Assembly (NCBI GenBank): GCA_013339765.2
Contig: CM023450.1
Location: 189,862,688-189,926,687 of the forward strand
Direction of reading: 5' to 3'
Length of the DNA: 64,000 bases
Source: Haemaphysalis longicornis
Taxonomy: Eukaryota > Arthropoda > Arachnida > Ixodida > Ixodidae
Part shown: positions 23,720 through 34,931 of the stretch, in pieces
How the letters are laid out: every line of letters starts with the position of its first letter
Position numbering within the stretch: the first letter of the stretch is position 1
The notes under the pieces: generated by a model
What the model saw: only the letters and a program-made list of their open reading frames with translations
Told to the model about the DNA's origin: nothing
The model's database searches: none
Position numbers and translations under genes: made by a program

Positions 23720-24660
23720 TGATGATTACTTCCTAAGCAGGCAGCAATCCATATCTGTATGGGTTGTACTCAGAGAGCGAAACGAAGGAGAGAAGAGAAG
23801 AAAGAGAGAGAGCAACGTGCGCACTGCGATTGCAAATATTAACCGAACAAGAGAGCAGCATTCCGCAGGTGTAAGGAATAGATTGTACGACGCCGCTAAC
23901 ATGCCCAAAACTTCGATGCTGCAACTACGGCCTTTCTGTTTGGCTGGCTCAGGCAGGGATGATTCCTTGCCTATACCTGGTATGGTAAGGCATATATCCA
24001 ATGGTGAAAATTTCCATGGCGGAAAGGCAGGCTTGCTTGGGCGTCCGAAGTTGGCCGGTAGGAGACTCCGTACACAAGAGGAATACACCTGTGCTAGAGG
24101 ATGGTAAGCACACCGGGTTACGTGACGGAGGCTGGTGCGAAGGATCTCGTGAGCTCGTAGTGTCGGGGCTGACATGCACTTGCTCCGCAGAGTTCCATTT
24201 GTGAATGCGCACCTTGGAAGGCCCAGGCAGATGCGCAGAACCTCAGCCTGTGCACACTATAGCACTCTGATGTTTGCCTTAGACAAACCAATCAGCGCTG
24301 GGAGGTTGTACCGCAGAAGGCCAAGAAATAGTGCCTTATAAAGTCGAAACAGTGAAGGCACTGAGCAGCCCCATGTTTTTTCTGTCAACATCCGGAAAAT
24401 AGGCATAACTGAGTGCAGGCTTTCTCTGAGGTGATGAATATGGGGGCCCAAGATAGTGATCGATCTAATGTTACCCCAAGAGATTTATGGTTGTGAACTG
24501 ACGGCATTTCTGTGTCATTTATGACCAGAGGGTATCGGGATACATTCCTCCTCGTAAAGGCAATTGTTGCCCACTTTGCGAGCAAGCATAGGCGCTGCGG
24601 CTTCCATGGCCCTCGACATCAAGTTCCACCTTTGAGTTCTCTGACATCTGTTTACCCCCG
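23720..24660 (-). mobile_element. LINE RT C-terminal fragment, minus strand
   Basis: Minus-strand frames read KWATIAFTRRNVSRYPL, HKSLGVTLDRSLSW, then LRESLHSVMPIFRML, VPSLFRLYKALFLGLLRYNL and AEVLRICLGLPR. This is the thumb and linker region downstream of the catalytic site in I-superfamily-like tick LINEs, and it parallels the better preserved element at 55249-56208. Neither the catalytic YADD nor a recognisable RNase H is present. Several frameshifts. Confidence 0.75.
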
Positions 24661-24841
24661 TTTCCGAAATCCCCAGTGTTTCTTTCACAAGAGAGCTCTA
24701 CACTCTTCCTCTTCGCAAAAAAGCAAAAACGTTCAGTCCGACACGGACATTAGAGAATAAACACTTTGAACCACTGACACAACCACCTTCTCGCTCAAAC
24801 TGACCAACACCCCGCAGCCGCAACCTTTCAAACAAATTTCC

Positions 24842-26415
24842 CGATTTTTGTCGAGTATATATATTCTCTATCCCAAAATGAAAGGGCATCACTTAAGGCA
24901 CTTTGAACGAGAAACAGTTTTTTGCTGATAACGCCCTAGAACTTTCTAAATCGAATTTTTTTGTCTACGAGCCGTATGTGTCCCTCCCAAAACTAATGCT
25001 GGCAACCATGACATAGAGTAGCTCGGCAACATACCTTTTTCTGCATGCGAAATATAAAACGATATTTAAAAACTAGTTCCCCGCTGAAAAAGTTTGAATC
25101 GCAGGCTTCCTGTTCCTTATGTGTGCTTTTAATGCAACGGTCTATTTTGCATAATGTGCCATCTGTTGGGATAGCCGATAGGTAAAATCTGCTTCACGTT
25201 GTGGAGGCGGCAAGTTCGATTTGTCCCGGGCGCGACGTTTTCTTTTTTTTAAACTCTGCCGTTGGGTATTTGGAAACTGAAAATCACAATATTTTGGCAG
25301 AAGAAACCCCCAGACTCCTGGCAGAATCGTCGAAGCTCCTTTCGCTGGTCTGTTCTGAACTCTGCCGTTGATTCTGGGCATAGAGGCTCAGTTAGCCACA
25401 CTTGAGAGCCATTCTGAGAAGGACCCGCGACGGGTGCAGCCTGGGTCTTTAAAATTTTCAGAATAGTGTTTAAAAATAACCAATACCACTTCAATTTTTA
25501 AACCTTGCACAAATACTTGTTTTAGAAGGTTTTCAATCGACCAATAAACTTTTCAGCAGTTTTCCAGTAGCTGCTTAGTTTGCAGGTCACGTGACAAAGA
25601 CACATATTGTAGTGTCAAGTTTCGACACTACGAACCCCACCTTCCGATTTCAGGAAGTTGCTGCCAAATTGAAATTCATTTTCCAGGCCAGTTTGTTTTA
25701 GAAATTGCTTCTGTATCGGGCTATATAAACGATGGCTTCATATGAGCTCGGAACATATACGCGCAAAATCTCTATCCCAACGATGGCACTTCGGTGCAAA
25801 ATAGACCGTTGCATTAAAAAACACAAAGAATAAAGACAGGAAAGCCTTCGATTCAAACTTTTTTAGCGGGAATTAGTTTTTGTCAAATGAAGGAAGACAG
25901 TGATAAAACCCACGACCAGAGGCACCGAACAAATTTGGGAATAGGGTTTAAAAAAATGCAATTTATGTGAGAAGTTGCAAGAGAAATACTGGAAAGGTAA
26001 AGGGAAAGGTTGGAAGGATGAGGGGGAGGACATGTGGCCAAGAAGGTAGCAGAGAACGAGGTGGAGCTGTTCATTTGGTTCCAGTGACTGAGTGAAGTGC
26101 ATGTTAATAAAAGGGATAGCGGGGAGGCTATATAGGGACAATATCCCAAGGGGCATTCTAATGGAATAAAACACGCAAGGTAAGTTTTCAATTTTTTAAT
26201 ATCGGTTGTTATATTTCGCATGCAGAAACAGGTATGTTGCCGAGCTACTCTATGTCATGGTTCCAGCATTAGTTTTGGGAGGGACACATACGGCTCGTAG
26301 ACAAAAAATTCGATTTAGAAAGTTCTAGGGCGTTATCAGCAAAACTGTTTCTCGTCAAAGTGCTTTAAGTGGTGCCCTTTCATTTGGGATAGAGAATATA
26401 TACTCGACAAAAATC
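24842..26415. mobile_element. Fold-back element with long inverted arms
   Basis: The left arm (24842 to about 25185) and the right arm (25763-25885 plus 26193-26415) are inverted copies of each other. Outer parts share CGATTTTTGTCGAGTATATA, GCACTTTGA, GTCTACGAGCCGTATGTGTC and CTGCATGCGAAATATA. Inner parts share AAAGTTTGAATCG and GCAACGGTCTATTTTGC. The right arm is split by about 305 bp (25886-26192) with no counterpart on the left. The spacer 25186-25762 has no transposase. The right end continues GTTGTCTGTCCCTTTAA, which may be the true terminus. Probably a non-autonomous DNA transposon. Confidence 0.75.
25886..26192 (-). repeat. Insert in right arm of fold-back element
   Basis: Present only in the right arm. 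The plus strand is purine-rich, and the minus strand is open for about 100 codons with a hydrophobic, low-complexity translation. No clear target-site duplication or known family was seen. Confidence 0.4.
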
Positions 26416-26429
26416 GGTTGTCTGTCCCT

Positions 26430-26680
26430 TTAAGAATAAAAAATGGGCGTGGGCAGGGCATGGAATGCGAAGGCAAGGGAACCGTTGGTCATTAAGAGTA
26501 ACAGAGTTGATCCCTAGAGAAGGCAAGCGTTGCAGGGGGCGGCAGAAAGTTAGATGCGCAGATGAGATCAAAAAGTTTGCGGCGATTAATGGGTCGCAGT
26601 TAGCCCAGGACCGGGATAATTGGAGATCTATAAGAGAGGCCTTTCTCCTGCAGTGGGCGTAGACAGGATGATAATGATGG
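26430..26680 (+). mobile_element. RTE LINE C-terminal end
   Basis: The frame 26465-26662 reads NRWSLRVTELIPREGKRCRG, then KVRCADEIKKFA and QDRDNWRSIREAFLLQW before a stop. This is the conserved C-terminal end of RTE-type ORF2 in ticks. A GATGATAATGATG tail follows, as at RTE 3' ends. Only the 3' tip is present, as in 5'-truncated insertions. Confidence 0.8.
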
Positions 26681-27839
26681 TAGTTTTGCAATAGTTTGAA
26701 AACACATCCGCTGCCTCGGACAGGTGCCTATAAACACGTAAATCCCGAAATAACGACCGTGCTTGGTCCGCAAGTGCTAAGTGCTGTTATAGGAGTACTG
26801 ACGCTAAATGTTTGTGTTACACTTTTTCGCGACTATAGGTGCCTACGAGCCCACTAATCAGGAAATGGTACATTAGAATGTCGAAAGCAGCATAAATAAT
26901 AACTAAAAGCTCCGTTTGTTCATGTCAGTTTCGGATTCAGCGAAGCGAACACCGAGGCAGCAGCCATGACGGGAAGGCACATTTGACGTCACTGTTCTCG
27001 TCGCATGATAGCCGATGCCAGTCTGGACGCGCGTGCGTGCCATAACGGCCCGACAGGCCGCAGTCGCACGTGATGTCAGTTCCAAAAACGGTGAAGTGAT
27101 GCACAAAGCGCGCGCCAACAGCACCGCGGCCGCCTGGGTACGTCACGGGAGCCCTGACGACGGCCGTTTGGGTCGATGCGCAGATGACGTCAAGAGCTTG
27201 CTCGTTGGCGCGGAAGAGCTTTCTCGTGCGCCCAAGGATTAAAACTGATTTAAAATAGGTTCTACTAAACAGTTACAGATTACACTTCCGGGGAATATCT
27301 TCATATACAAGGGAAGCTTTTTGCATAGTTATGTGAGATTTTAAATGTCGTGTCAACACGCCTTTAATAAACAGCCCGGCACAGTAGCCCTAGTCGACGG
27401 AGCCGCCGGTGGGAAACCGCAAAATAAGCCATTGAATCACCCGGCATTGCCCTTAAACAGTTGAATTAAAAACGCTTCCGCTGCATTGGACAGCACTTAG
27501 AAACAACGAAAGGCCGAAGTAATAACAGTGCTCATAGAAACGCTACGTAAACAAGCCGTAGCAGCCGCAAGCCTAATCAACCCAGCCCCGAGATTAAATT
27601 CGAAATAAAAGGACAATATTCGGTAGTAGTGTAAAAAGATTGTTCGAAAAGCTAGAGAAGACCTTCCGCAACATCGGGCACTGAGCTACGAAGGGAAAAA
27701 CTTTAAATAAGTACAGCGCTACGTCGCAACCGCCGCGCCCATGCCGAGCTAGGAGTAGGTGATCCGGGGTGACACAGGCAACATCGCAAATATTTGAATA
27801 AGAATCCAAGTCTAATGAAAAAATCCTCGTGGCGCTCAT
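26681..27839. other. No gene recognised; one diverged direct repeat
   Basis: About 70 bp near 26697-26775 resembles 27465-27535 (both with a TCCGCTGC core and an ACCGTGCTT/ACAGTGCTC end). 26900-27240 is GC-rich without a recognisable protein. Confidence 0.35.
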
Positions 27840-27965
27840 TGATTCTGCTTACGTGCTTTGAAACTGAAACCGTTATTGCTTTCCATGGGGCTATATTTAT
27901 CAAACTGCTCTTTGCGGCTACACCGTGTTTACGTCTTCTTATTCGCTTTCGTTGCTTCGTCTTTT
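27840..27965 (+). repeat. Dispersed repeat shared with 61866-62045
   Basis: Both segments contain CTGCTTACRTGCTTTGAAA, and some 70-130 bp later ACACCGTGTTT followed by a pyrimidine-rich CTTTCGTTGCTTCGTC-like run. No coding content is assigned. Confidence 0.4.
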
Positions 27966-28454
27966 GGCGCAAATTACTTCACCGCACTTCACGCCACAGC
28001 TTCCCCTGGGTCAGAGTGCTTGGTGCCTTCCGTGCACCTGCTGTACTCGCGTGCCGGCACGTTCCACCGTCAGGCGCCAGGCACCAGAGTAGCTGTTGTT
28101 CGCCGTTGGCAACGTTGTAGCGTAACGCGGTGCAAAGCACTGGGAGGTCCGAGTCCCAGTCTCACACAGTCTTAAATGTGTTGTATTTACTTTTTACAGC
28201 GGCAGACGCTTTCTGAACCCAACAAGTATACCTTCTAGATGCAACGCATCTCTTTCACTCGCCTTGTCCCTCGTCGTTGTCGCGGCGTAGTCCGCATCCC
28301 TCCCCCCTTCTCCTCGCCGCAAGCAGATGCGCGCTCCGCCGCTCTCACCGCAGCGCCATCTGTGTGTCAGCGCGGTCAGCGCGCAGCTTGCGCTCGGCTG
28401 AGCTCGCTCCCGTCGCCGTGCCAGCTGTGCGTTAGCGCGCAGCTTGCGCTCGGT

Positions 28455-28660
28455 TAAAAATTTACACCATCTTCCCGCCAGGGGAACCATGGGGTACATG
28501 CGACACATCGGGGGTGAACATACTGCGTAAATAGGATACACAACAACAGCAATCCACACGCTGACATCGCTAAATAACGGAAACGCAACGGCAACCCCCA
28601 TGCGTTGCATCTACCCCATGGTTCCCCTCACGGGAAGATGGTGTACATTTTTTGTTTTTT
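28455..28660. repeat. Inverted pair of LINE 5'-end segments
   Basis: ACACCATCTTCCCGCCAGGG followed by GAACCATGGGGTA at 28463-28498 is repeated in inverted order at about 28607-28645. Similarity extends inward for another 20 bp or so. The plus-oriented copy leads straight into the LINE ORF1. The minus-oriented copy lies head to head with it, with about 110 bp between the arms. Part of the sequence nearby (GCGCGCAGCTTGCGCTCGG) is also directly duplicated at 28377 and 28435. Confidence 0.65.
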
Positions 28661-29184
28661 TTTCGCACAACAGGGCACTTTTGTTTAGTGGTTTAGTTTG
28701 TTTAGCGGCGTCTGGTCTCGGCGGGGACCCAGTACCGCGAGTCGGACTTGGTCCCGCCCCCGCCCCCCCCCCCCCCCCCCCTTGGGTGCCTCAGGCAGCC
28801 CAGCCCGGCACCACTCTGCTCGCTGAGCCAGCAGCGGTTGTGGTGGCAACCTCTTCCGTCGGGACCGGTGCCGCTCCCGTCTCTGCCTCCCCGTCCTCCA
28901 GTGCGTTGGAGGGTGCCATGGACACCACAGGCTCCGCACCGGCTCCCACCGCCACCGCGCCGCCCGTGCCACTTCTGGTGCCCCCGACACCAGCGGCGGT
29001 GGTGGCTCAAACAAAGGGCCCCCGAAGGGGGGCCAAGTCCGGGGGGCCCGGTTCCACTGGCACACCCAGGACATTGGACGACGAGATGGACGTCGTGCCG
29101 TTCTTGCCTGCAACGCAGCGCAAGGAGCGGCCTCCGACGTCCAAGCCTACAGATAGGCCGCCCAAAAGCCCAATCCAAGAGTGA
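28600..29184 (+). pseudogene. LINE-1 (window) ORF1 remnant, Pro/Ala-rich
   Basis: An open frame of 194 codons, rich in proline, alanine, serine and glycine, with a poly-C run that reads as a proline stretch at about residues 54-60. It precedes the endonuclease of the same element by about 60 bp, which is the place of an ORF1 (Gag-like, RNA-binding) in RNase H-bearing LINEs. No zinc knuckle is visible, so it is probably only part of ORF1 or has lost its C-terminal part by frameshift. The start codon lies in sequence that is duplicated in inverted order upstream and is not certain. Confidence 0.5.
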
Positions 29185-29241
29185 CAGCCCCGAAAGACGA
29201 CACATAAATACATACACACTCCAGTAGCTCTCACACTAAAT

Positions 29242-29950
29242 AATGGGAAGAGAAATATTGTTCAATGGAACTGCAGAGGCCTTCTGAATAATCTTGACGA
29301 CGTGTATGAGATTCTGCATACCAATCAGCCAAGTGTAATGAGTGTTCAGGAAACACATTTGAATTCTAAACACGCAAATTTCTTGAATAGTTACCTAGAA
29401 TACAGGAAAGACAGGGATGGCTGCACACACTCTTCTGGCGGTGTGGCCATAATCGTCCGGAAATCCTTAGCATGCCCCCCTGTCACTTTAAACACTATCC
29501 TGGAGGCTGTAGCAATACGCTTAATAATATTTAATAGGTTGATAACGGTATGCTTCCATATACATTCCTCCTGATGTTACACTTTTGCGCTCTGACTTGG
29601 AGGCCCTGGTTGACCAGCTGCCCGAACCATACATTCTAACAGGCGACCTTAATGCTCACAATTATCTTTGGGGCTCTTCTCTTACGGATGCCCGGGGTCG
29701 CCTGATAGAGAGGTTTCTTACATCCTGTGGAGCATGCCTTTTCAACAATAAACAGCCTACATACCATAACATAGGTCACAACACATACTCACATCTTGAC
29801 CTGGCTATTAGCTCTGCAATTCTCTTTCCATGTCTTGAGTGGGGTGTGGGCACAGACCCATATGGTAGTGACCATTTCCCCACTTCATTAACGTATATAG
29901 GTACAGGCCCGAGCAGTCCATCTTCCATAAAAGGTTTAATGAGCAAGAGC
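29242..29950 (+). pseudogene. LINE ORF2 endonuclease domain
   Basis: Frame 1 reads NIVQWNCRGLLNNLDDVYEI, then VMSVQETHLNSKHANF, and GGVAIIVRKSL: motifs of the apurinic-type endonuclease that nicks the target. After a frameshift at about 29550, the second half reads YILTGDLNAHNYLWG, NTYSHLDLAI and GSDHFP. The glutamate of QET, the GDLNAH aspartate and the SDH motif are all kept. The domain is complete but split by one frame change. Confidence 0.85.
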
Positions 29951-29989
29951 TAACTGGAATACATTTACAGAGACATCCAAACTACACAC

Positions 29990-30713
29990 ACACATTCATA
30001 GGACACCTACACGTTGAAGAAGCTACCCAACTGCTCACGGCGCACATCCTCGACGCCGACGAAAAGTCCATTCCCCACGCCTCTGGTGCCCCGCGCAGCC
30101 AGCAGAGACCGTGGTGGAATGAGGACTGTAGGCGGGCGCGAGAGGCCCAGAACAAGGCGTGGGGTATCCTTCGTCGGTACCCCACGTCGGGAAACTTCCT
30201 CGTGTTCAAGCGGGCCGAGGCGTTAGGAAAACGTGTGCGCCGTGAGGCAAAACGAGAGAGTTTGCGTACATTCATAACATCAATAAACTCCTACACAGAC
30301 ACACGGAAAGTATGGACAAGAATACGCAAACTCAAAGGACAACAAACACACAGCCTGCCTCTGGTCAGCACAACAGGGGACACACTCGAAGACCAGGCTG
30401 ACACCATCGCACAACACTTCCAACACGTGTCCAGTTCAGCACACTACACAAACACTTTCATGAAACACGAACAAACGGCCGAGAAGAATCCTATACTTGA
30501 TAACAATAGGTCAACATCTTCTTATAACTCAGAGTTTTCACTACATGAGCTGAGGGCTGCTCTGAGCACGTGTACACCCTCAGCTCCAGGCCCAGACAAC
30601 ATCACATACACAATGATACAACACCTGCACGCAGACACTCTTCTAACACTCTTACACCTATATAACAAGATATGGCTTTCGGGGCACATTCCAAACTCTT
30701 GGAAGGAGGCTAT
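29990..30713 (+). pseudogene. LINE ORF2 linker and RT fingers
   Basis: Plus-strand frames read PWWNEDCRRAREAQNKAW, then KLKGQQTHSLP, then SAPGPDNITYTMIQHL and LSGHIPNSWKEAI, the order of the linker and the first RT blocks in this LINE type. The coding line stops abruptly inside the RT, where a DNA transposon has inserted. The RT continues at 32950 with VAFLKEGKDPSSPSSYRPIA. Confidence 0.85.
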
Positions 30714-32949
30714 TGGCGGTGAGATGTTTGAGTGGCGCCCCCTGACTCTGACTCTGTCAGCTCAGCTAGGGACTAGGACGCGCCGCTGCGCCGCTGTCGT
30801 CTGCTACACTCGCGCCGCTGCTACGCTCGCGCCTCGGTCACCCGCTTGTGAGGTGCAGCAGTGCCTGTGCTAGAAATCGCCCGCTTTGATGCTTCAGTGA
30901 ATTAAAAAGCGTATTTTTAGTAATTCAGTCATTTTTCCAGCCTCTGACACCTCTGAATAATTTTCAAGCTGCATCTCGCGCAAGTTTGCAACACACGGAG
31001 GAGAGAGAACAACTTTCTTCAGAGCATCGATCAGATGATCGTGTGTAACGTAACTCCTTTCTAGTCCTTTCTATTTTCTTATTTTCGAGTTTCAGTGCTC
31101 GGAGCTCCTCGATAAGTATTCAAAAACGTAGGCTAGGCTAAAGTATTTTTGAGGTCCTCTTGTGAATTCTCAACAGTCTAGGTCCTCTTGTGAATTCTCA
31201 ACAGTCTACGCACCAAGCAGCGGGTCCCTACACGCGCATCGCACGCAGCGGGAAGCAGCGGGTAAAACCCTACGGCGCATCTTCAATTTCTTTGCACAGT
31301 TGTTGACGGGAAATAAAACACATCAGGCTATCTTCAATTCTTTTGTTTTTTTTCTGTGCCCACGCATTAATTTTTCTACACCGTCACAAACGTTTTATTA
31401 GGAGGTTTTTTTTCTGTGCCCAGATGTTTGGGAGGCGCATTAATTTTTCTACACCGTCACAAACGTTTTATTAGGAGGTTTGGAGATGTTTGGGAGGCTT
31501 ATAAAGTTCGTGTGGATATTTTCTTCAGGCTGTAAGGCATACAGTACCTTCTTCAGAAATTGGCTTTGGTTATGGCTGCGTACAAGAAGGTGCATATCCG
31601 CAGTGTGCGTTATTTATTCACATGCAAATGCAATAGGAAGGTTTGTGCTACGCCACCGCGAAACAGCGCAGACAACGCTGTCCAGAGCACTCGAAGGCGG
31701 CTTTTGTGCCCCGAATTTCTATCGTAACTATCGTTATCGTTATGAACTGAATCTCAACCCGAACAGTTGTGAGATGAGTAAGATGTTGAAGGCTTGATGT
31801 ACTTGCTAACGAACGCAATAAATAGTATACGTGACGGTTTTCAGTATAACATGAATCGAAACCGATAAATAGCCCAAGCAACTCTTTATTGTTTTCCAAG
31901 TCTTTCGGGCGTAAAGAACAACTCCTGGCCTACTCGGGATGACGTTCATTGAATTGAAGAAAATTACTCTTACTGTTTTGTCCAGGATTGAGGAGCGTGC
32001 CCACAAACCCGCCAGATTTTACTGTTAAATAAAGTTTTCTCCTCCTCCAACTCCTCCTCATCTAGAGTGTAGTTTTACTATAACGCATATATTGGGAAGA
32101 TATGGCTGTGGAAAATGTACGGAAATATCCCTCCAGGTCCGAAGAAATATAGCGCTACGGTATTTTTACCGTACACGTTACTCGTTTTCCTTAATAAGCA
32201 TCCATACTGGTTGGCAGCCTGCTGTAAAATTAGCACGCGCCTATGCACACAGTAGGTTATTTGGAACCCGATGTACACTTTTTGCATCCCATAATGCATG
32301 TCGCCATACTTTCACGCCATGACAACGTAAAGTGATGTGATACAATACTTTCGAGCGTTCGGCAAGGTTGCAAAAACTGTTTTACCACATACGATTACCG
32401 GGAATCGTACTGCATTCTGCGAAAGCCGAGAGCCCCGAAAGCCTGCAATTCGTTTTGCATTTTCGCTGACTTTGGCTGTTCGCTGTGTTCGAAAGATTGC
32501 TGAATACAGGAGCTGTTCGCTGTGTTCGAGCTCCGATTGCTCTTCGCGCTCCGCAATACAGGACTGGTTTCGCAGGAATTGGGCTCCGACGCCAGCATCT
32601 TCTTCCAGCGCTCCGCAGGACTGGTTTCGCAGGAAAAACTAAACTTTGGGCGAATCACACCTTGCCAGCATTTTTCTTCCAGTATGCGATTATCAAAAAC
32701 TAAACTTTGTATTTTACTATGTTAAAAGTTACGCAGTGTATGCACGCAAATTTTAAGTATTTTATTATGTTAAAAAGTTACGCAACACAGCAAATGGTGC
32801 TGGTGCGGACAAGCTCCAAAAGTCAACCGAGCGCCAAGAAACAACAGGGAGAGCGAGGCCGAGGGAAGAACGACAAATGCGGAGAATCCCTAAGCCGACG
32901 TCACGGCGACGCGCTTCGCAGCGCCACCCGTGGTCGCGCTCACCGCCAA
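30714..32949. mobile_element. DNA transposon inserted in LINE RT
   Basis: The insert has terminal inverted repeats TTGGCGGTGAG at the left and CTCACCGCCAA at the right, with a second TGGCG a little further in at both ends. It is flanked by TA on both sides. Removing it brings the two halves of the LINE reverse transcriptase together at one point. The 2.2-kb interior has no recognisable transposase. Much of it consists of short direct duplications (31153-32786). The superfamily is uncertain because the TA duplication is only 2 bp. Confidence 0.7.
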
Positions 32950-33508
32950 TAGGTGTAGCTTTCCTGAAAGAGGGAAAGGACCCGTCGTCCCCCTCAAGCT
33001 ACCGTCCTATAGCCCTGACAGCTGCCTGTGCAAGCTCTTCGAGAAGATGGTAAATCGCAGGCTCGTGTAACTTCCTCGAGTACAAACGGTCTTCTCGAGA
33101 GCTCCAGGCAGGCTGCCAGGCAGCTGGGGCGAGGGTGGGGCGATCGACGATCGGGTATCAACTGACTCGTGCACAAGGATCCTTCGCGCATAAGCAGTAT
33201 TGTTTAACTGCGCATGTTTTTCACCTTGAGAAGTATTGTTTAACTGTGTTTTTCATACGACACCGGTTGAGAAGTCGTTATGGATCCTTAGTGACCCGCT
33301 TGGCGTTATGGATCCTTATTCGGACCTCGGGTCATTCGGAACACTTTGTTTGTTACGGGTAACAGACAGAACGTTTCGTAAGAGTCTTGTTGTGCACTCT
33401 CAAAGGTTCAGACAGAACGTTTCGAGTAAGAGTTGGTTGTGCACTCTCAAAGTTCACGCACAGGGTGGCGTGTTGAGCTGGCGTGCCACAAGGGGGCGTG
33501 TTGAGCTG
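31153..33508 (+). repeat. Cluster of short local direct duplications
   Basis: At least ten pairs are readable. They include 31153-31180/31181-31208 (28 bp, exact), 31364-31408/31437-31481 (45 bp), 31423-31436/31485-31498, 32475-32492/32512-32529, 32560-32577/32616-32634, 32634-32647/32695-32708, 32710-32736/32759-32786, 33193-33210/33229-33246, 33276-33290/33304-33318, about 33363-33409/33409-33454, and 33467-33480/33495-33508. They run across the end of the DNA transposon into LINE coding sequence, so they arose after both insertions or are assembly errors. Confidence 0.85.
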
Positions 33509-33710
33509 CTCTCTTCGTAGTAAAAATGAACTCTCTTGCTAAGGCACTGCCACCTACAATCTCTTATTCCATGTATGTAGATGACGTGCAGATATCCTAT
33601 AAAATCATGCAATATGTCATCTGCGACGTCAAGTCCAGCTTGGTGTAAAGAAACTTGCCGGCTGGGCAGACAAGAATGGTTTTAAATTAAATCCTGTAAA
33701 AAGCTCCTGC
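32950..33710 (+). pseudogene. LINE ORF2 RT palm, scrambled
   Basis: It starts with VAFLKEGKDPSSPSSYRPIA, then a kinase-like LFEKM block in another frame. It ends with SMYVDDVQISYK at about 33560, the catalytic YVDD motif. Between these, 33190-33510 is scrambled by short duplications and the central RT blocks are lost. One in-frame stop follows the YVDD region. Confidence 0.75.
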
Positions 33711-33713
33711 GTT

Positions 33714-34931
33714 GTGTTCTCCAGGAAGCGCGGTGTCCATATGGACCCAGACATTACTCTTAATGGCGTGTCGCTTCCTGTGAACAAGGAGCACAAGTTC
33801 TTAGGTGTTGTGTTTGACCAGAAACTCACATTCATTCCACACACCAAGGAACTTAAACATAAATGTCTGAAAACAATGAATATACATAAGGTTCTCTCCC
33901 ATCAATCGTATGGTTCCGACAAAGAACTCCTACTACGGCTCTATACTGCTTTGGTTGGGTCTCATTTAGACTATGGCAGTGTGGTATATGGGTCGGCGAC
34001 AAAAACAGCGTTGCGAATGCTTGACCCAGTGCTACACTTGGGGCTACGGCTTGCGTCGGGTGCTTTTCGCACTAGCCCTGTCGAGAGTCTGTATGCCGAG
34101 TGTAATAAGTGGAGCCTTGAGAACCAACGGACGTACATGGACTTACTTTATGCTTTTAAAATTTCATCGCTGAATAACCATCCTTTTTATCCTGTCTTTA
34201 ACGATACATCAACATCTCTGCTCTTTGTAAATCGCCCATCCGTTCCTCTGCCCTTTTCACTTAACGTGAGAGAGCGAGCCTCGGATCTCAGTGCTTCGTT
34301 TTTAGATGTGTACAGGTCGTCCTTTTCTAACAGTTTACCGCCTTGGCAAGTTCGCCCTGTGTCGTGCGACCTTTCTTTTATGAGACTTGACAAAAATTGT
34401 GTACCACAAGCTGCAATACTGCAGCACTTTCTGTCTTCGCAGTTTAAATACACATGTGCAGAATTTTATAGTGACGCTTCTAAAACCTCCACTATGGTGT
34501 CGTGTGCTGCTCATGGTCCAAATTTCAATGCAGCCAGAACCATGAGCGTCCACACAACAATTTTTTCAGCAGAAGCGTATGGAATTTTACTGATTGTACG
34601 ACACATTCTTGAAAATCAAATTCCCAATTCCATCATCTATACAGATTCTTTGAGTGTTGTTCGCGCACTGTCATCGCACAAGCCCCCAAAAAACCACATA
34701 GTTAATCTTGTATTCAACACTATCATGTCCGTGTATGCACAAAAGCATGAGCTGGTCCTCTGCTGGGTCCCAGGACACGCTGGGATCGCTGGGAATGAGT
34801 TGGCAGACGAGAGGGCCGCTGCTGCTGCACTCAGGAACACTGTGGACATTACATACAACGGTACCCTACACAGACCTCAAGCCACACATAAGACAACACC
34901 TGCGCAGAACATGGCAAACACACTGGGATGA
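33714..34931 (+). pseudogene. LINE ORF2 C-terminal part with RNase H
   Basis: A 405-codon open frame, the longest in the window. Residues 1-125 form the RT thumb (EHKFLGVVFDQKLTF, LLRLYTALVGSHLDYGSVV). A linker follows, and about 248-370 is a type I RNase H with all acidic catalytic residues: D254 in FYSDAS, E287 in SAEAYG, D311 in YTDS and D365 in NELADERAA, plus H355 in WVPGHAG. The frame shifts at about 34900, after which a CSRCGEALSVVH zinc-type tail is readable in another frame to 35140. RNase H in this position marks I-superfamily-like LINEs. The initial ATG is not a natural start. Confidence 0.88.

Noticed and set aside
25886..26192. Two overlapping minus frames as a membrane protein gene
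   Set aside because: They lie in an insert within a fold-back arm and are pyrimidine-rich low-complexity sequence.
24842..26415. Assembly fold-back artefact
   Set aside because: Arms have diverged and one holds a separate insert, so they are not a simple mirrored read.
28194..28610. 138-codon minus frame before the first LINE
   Set aside because: It covers the inverted LINE tip and a duplicated GC-rich segment; no domain.
28685..29227. Four long frames overlapping the Pro/Ala-rich ORF1
   Set aside because: GC-rich sequence lacks stops in several frames; the poly-C run makes proline or glycine tracts. Only the frame collinear with the LINE was kept.
31153..33508. CRISPR-like or satellite array
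   Set aside because: Each unit is different and occurs only twice, so there is no common repeat.
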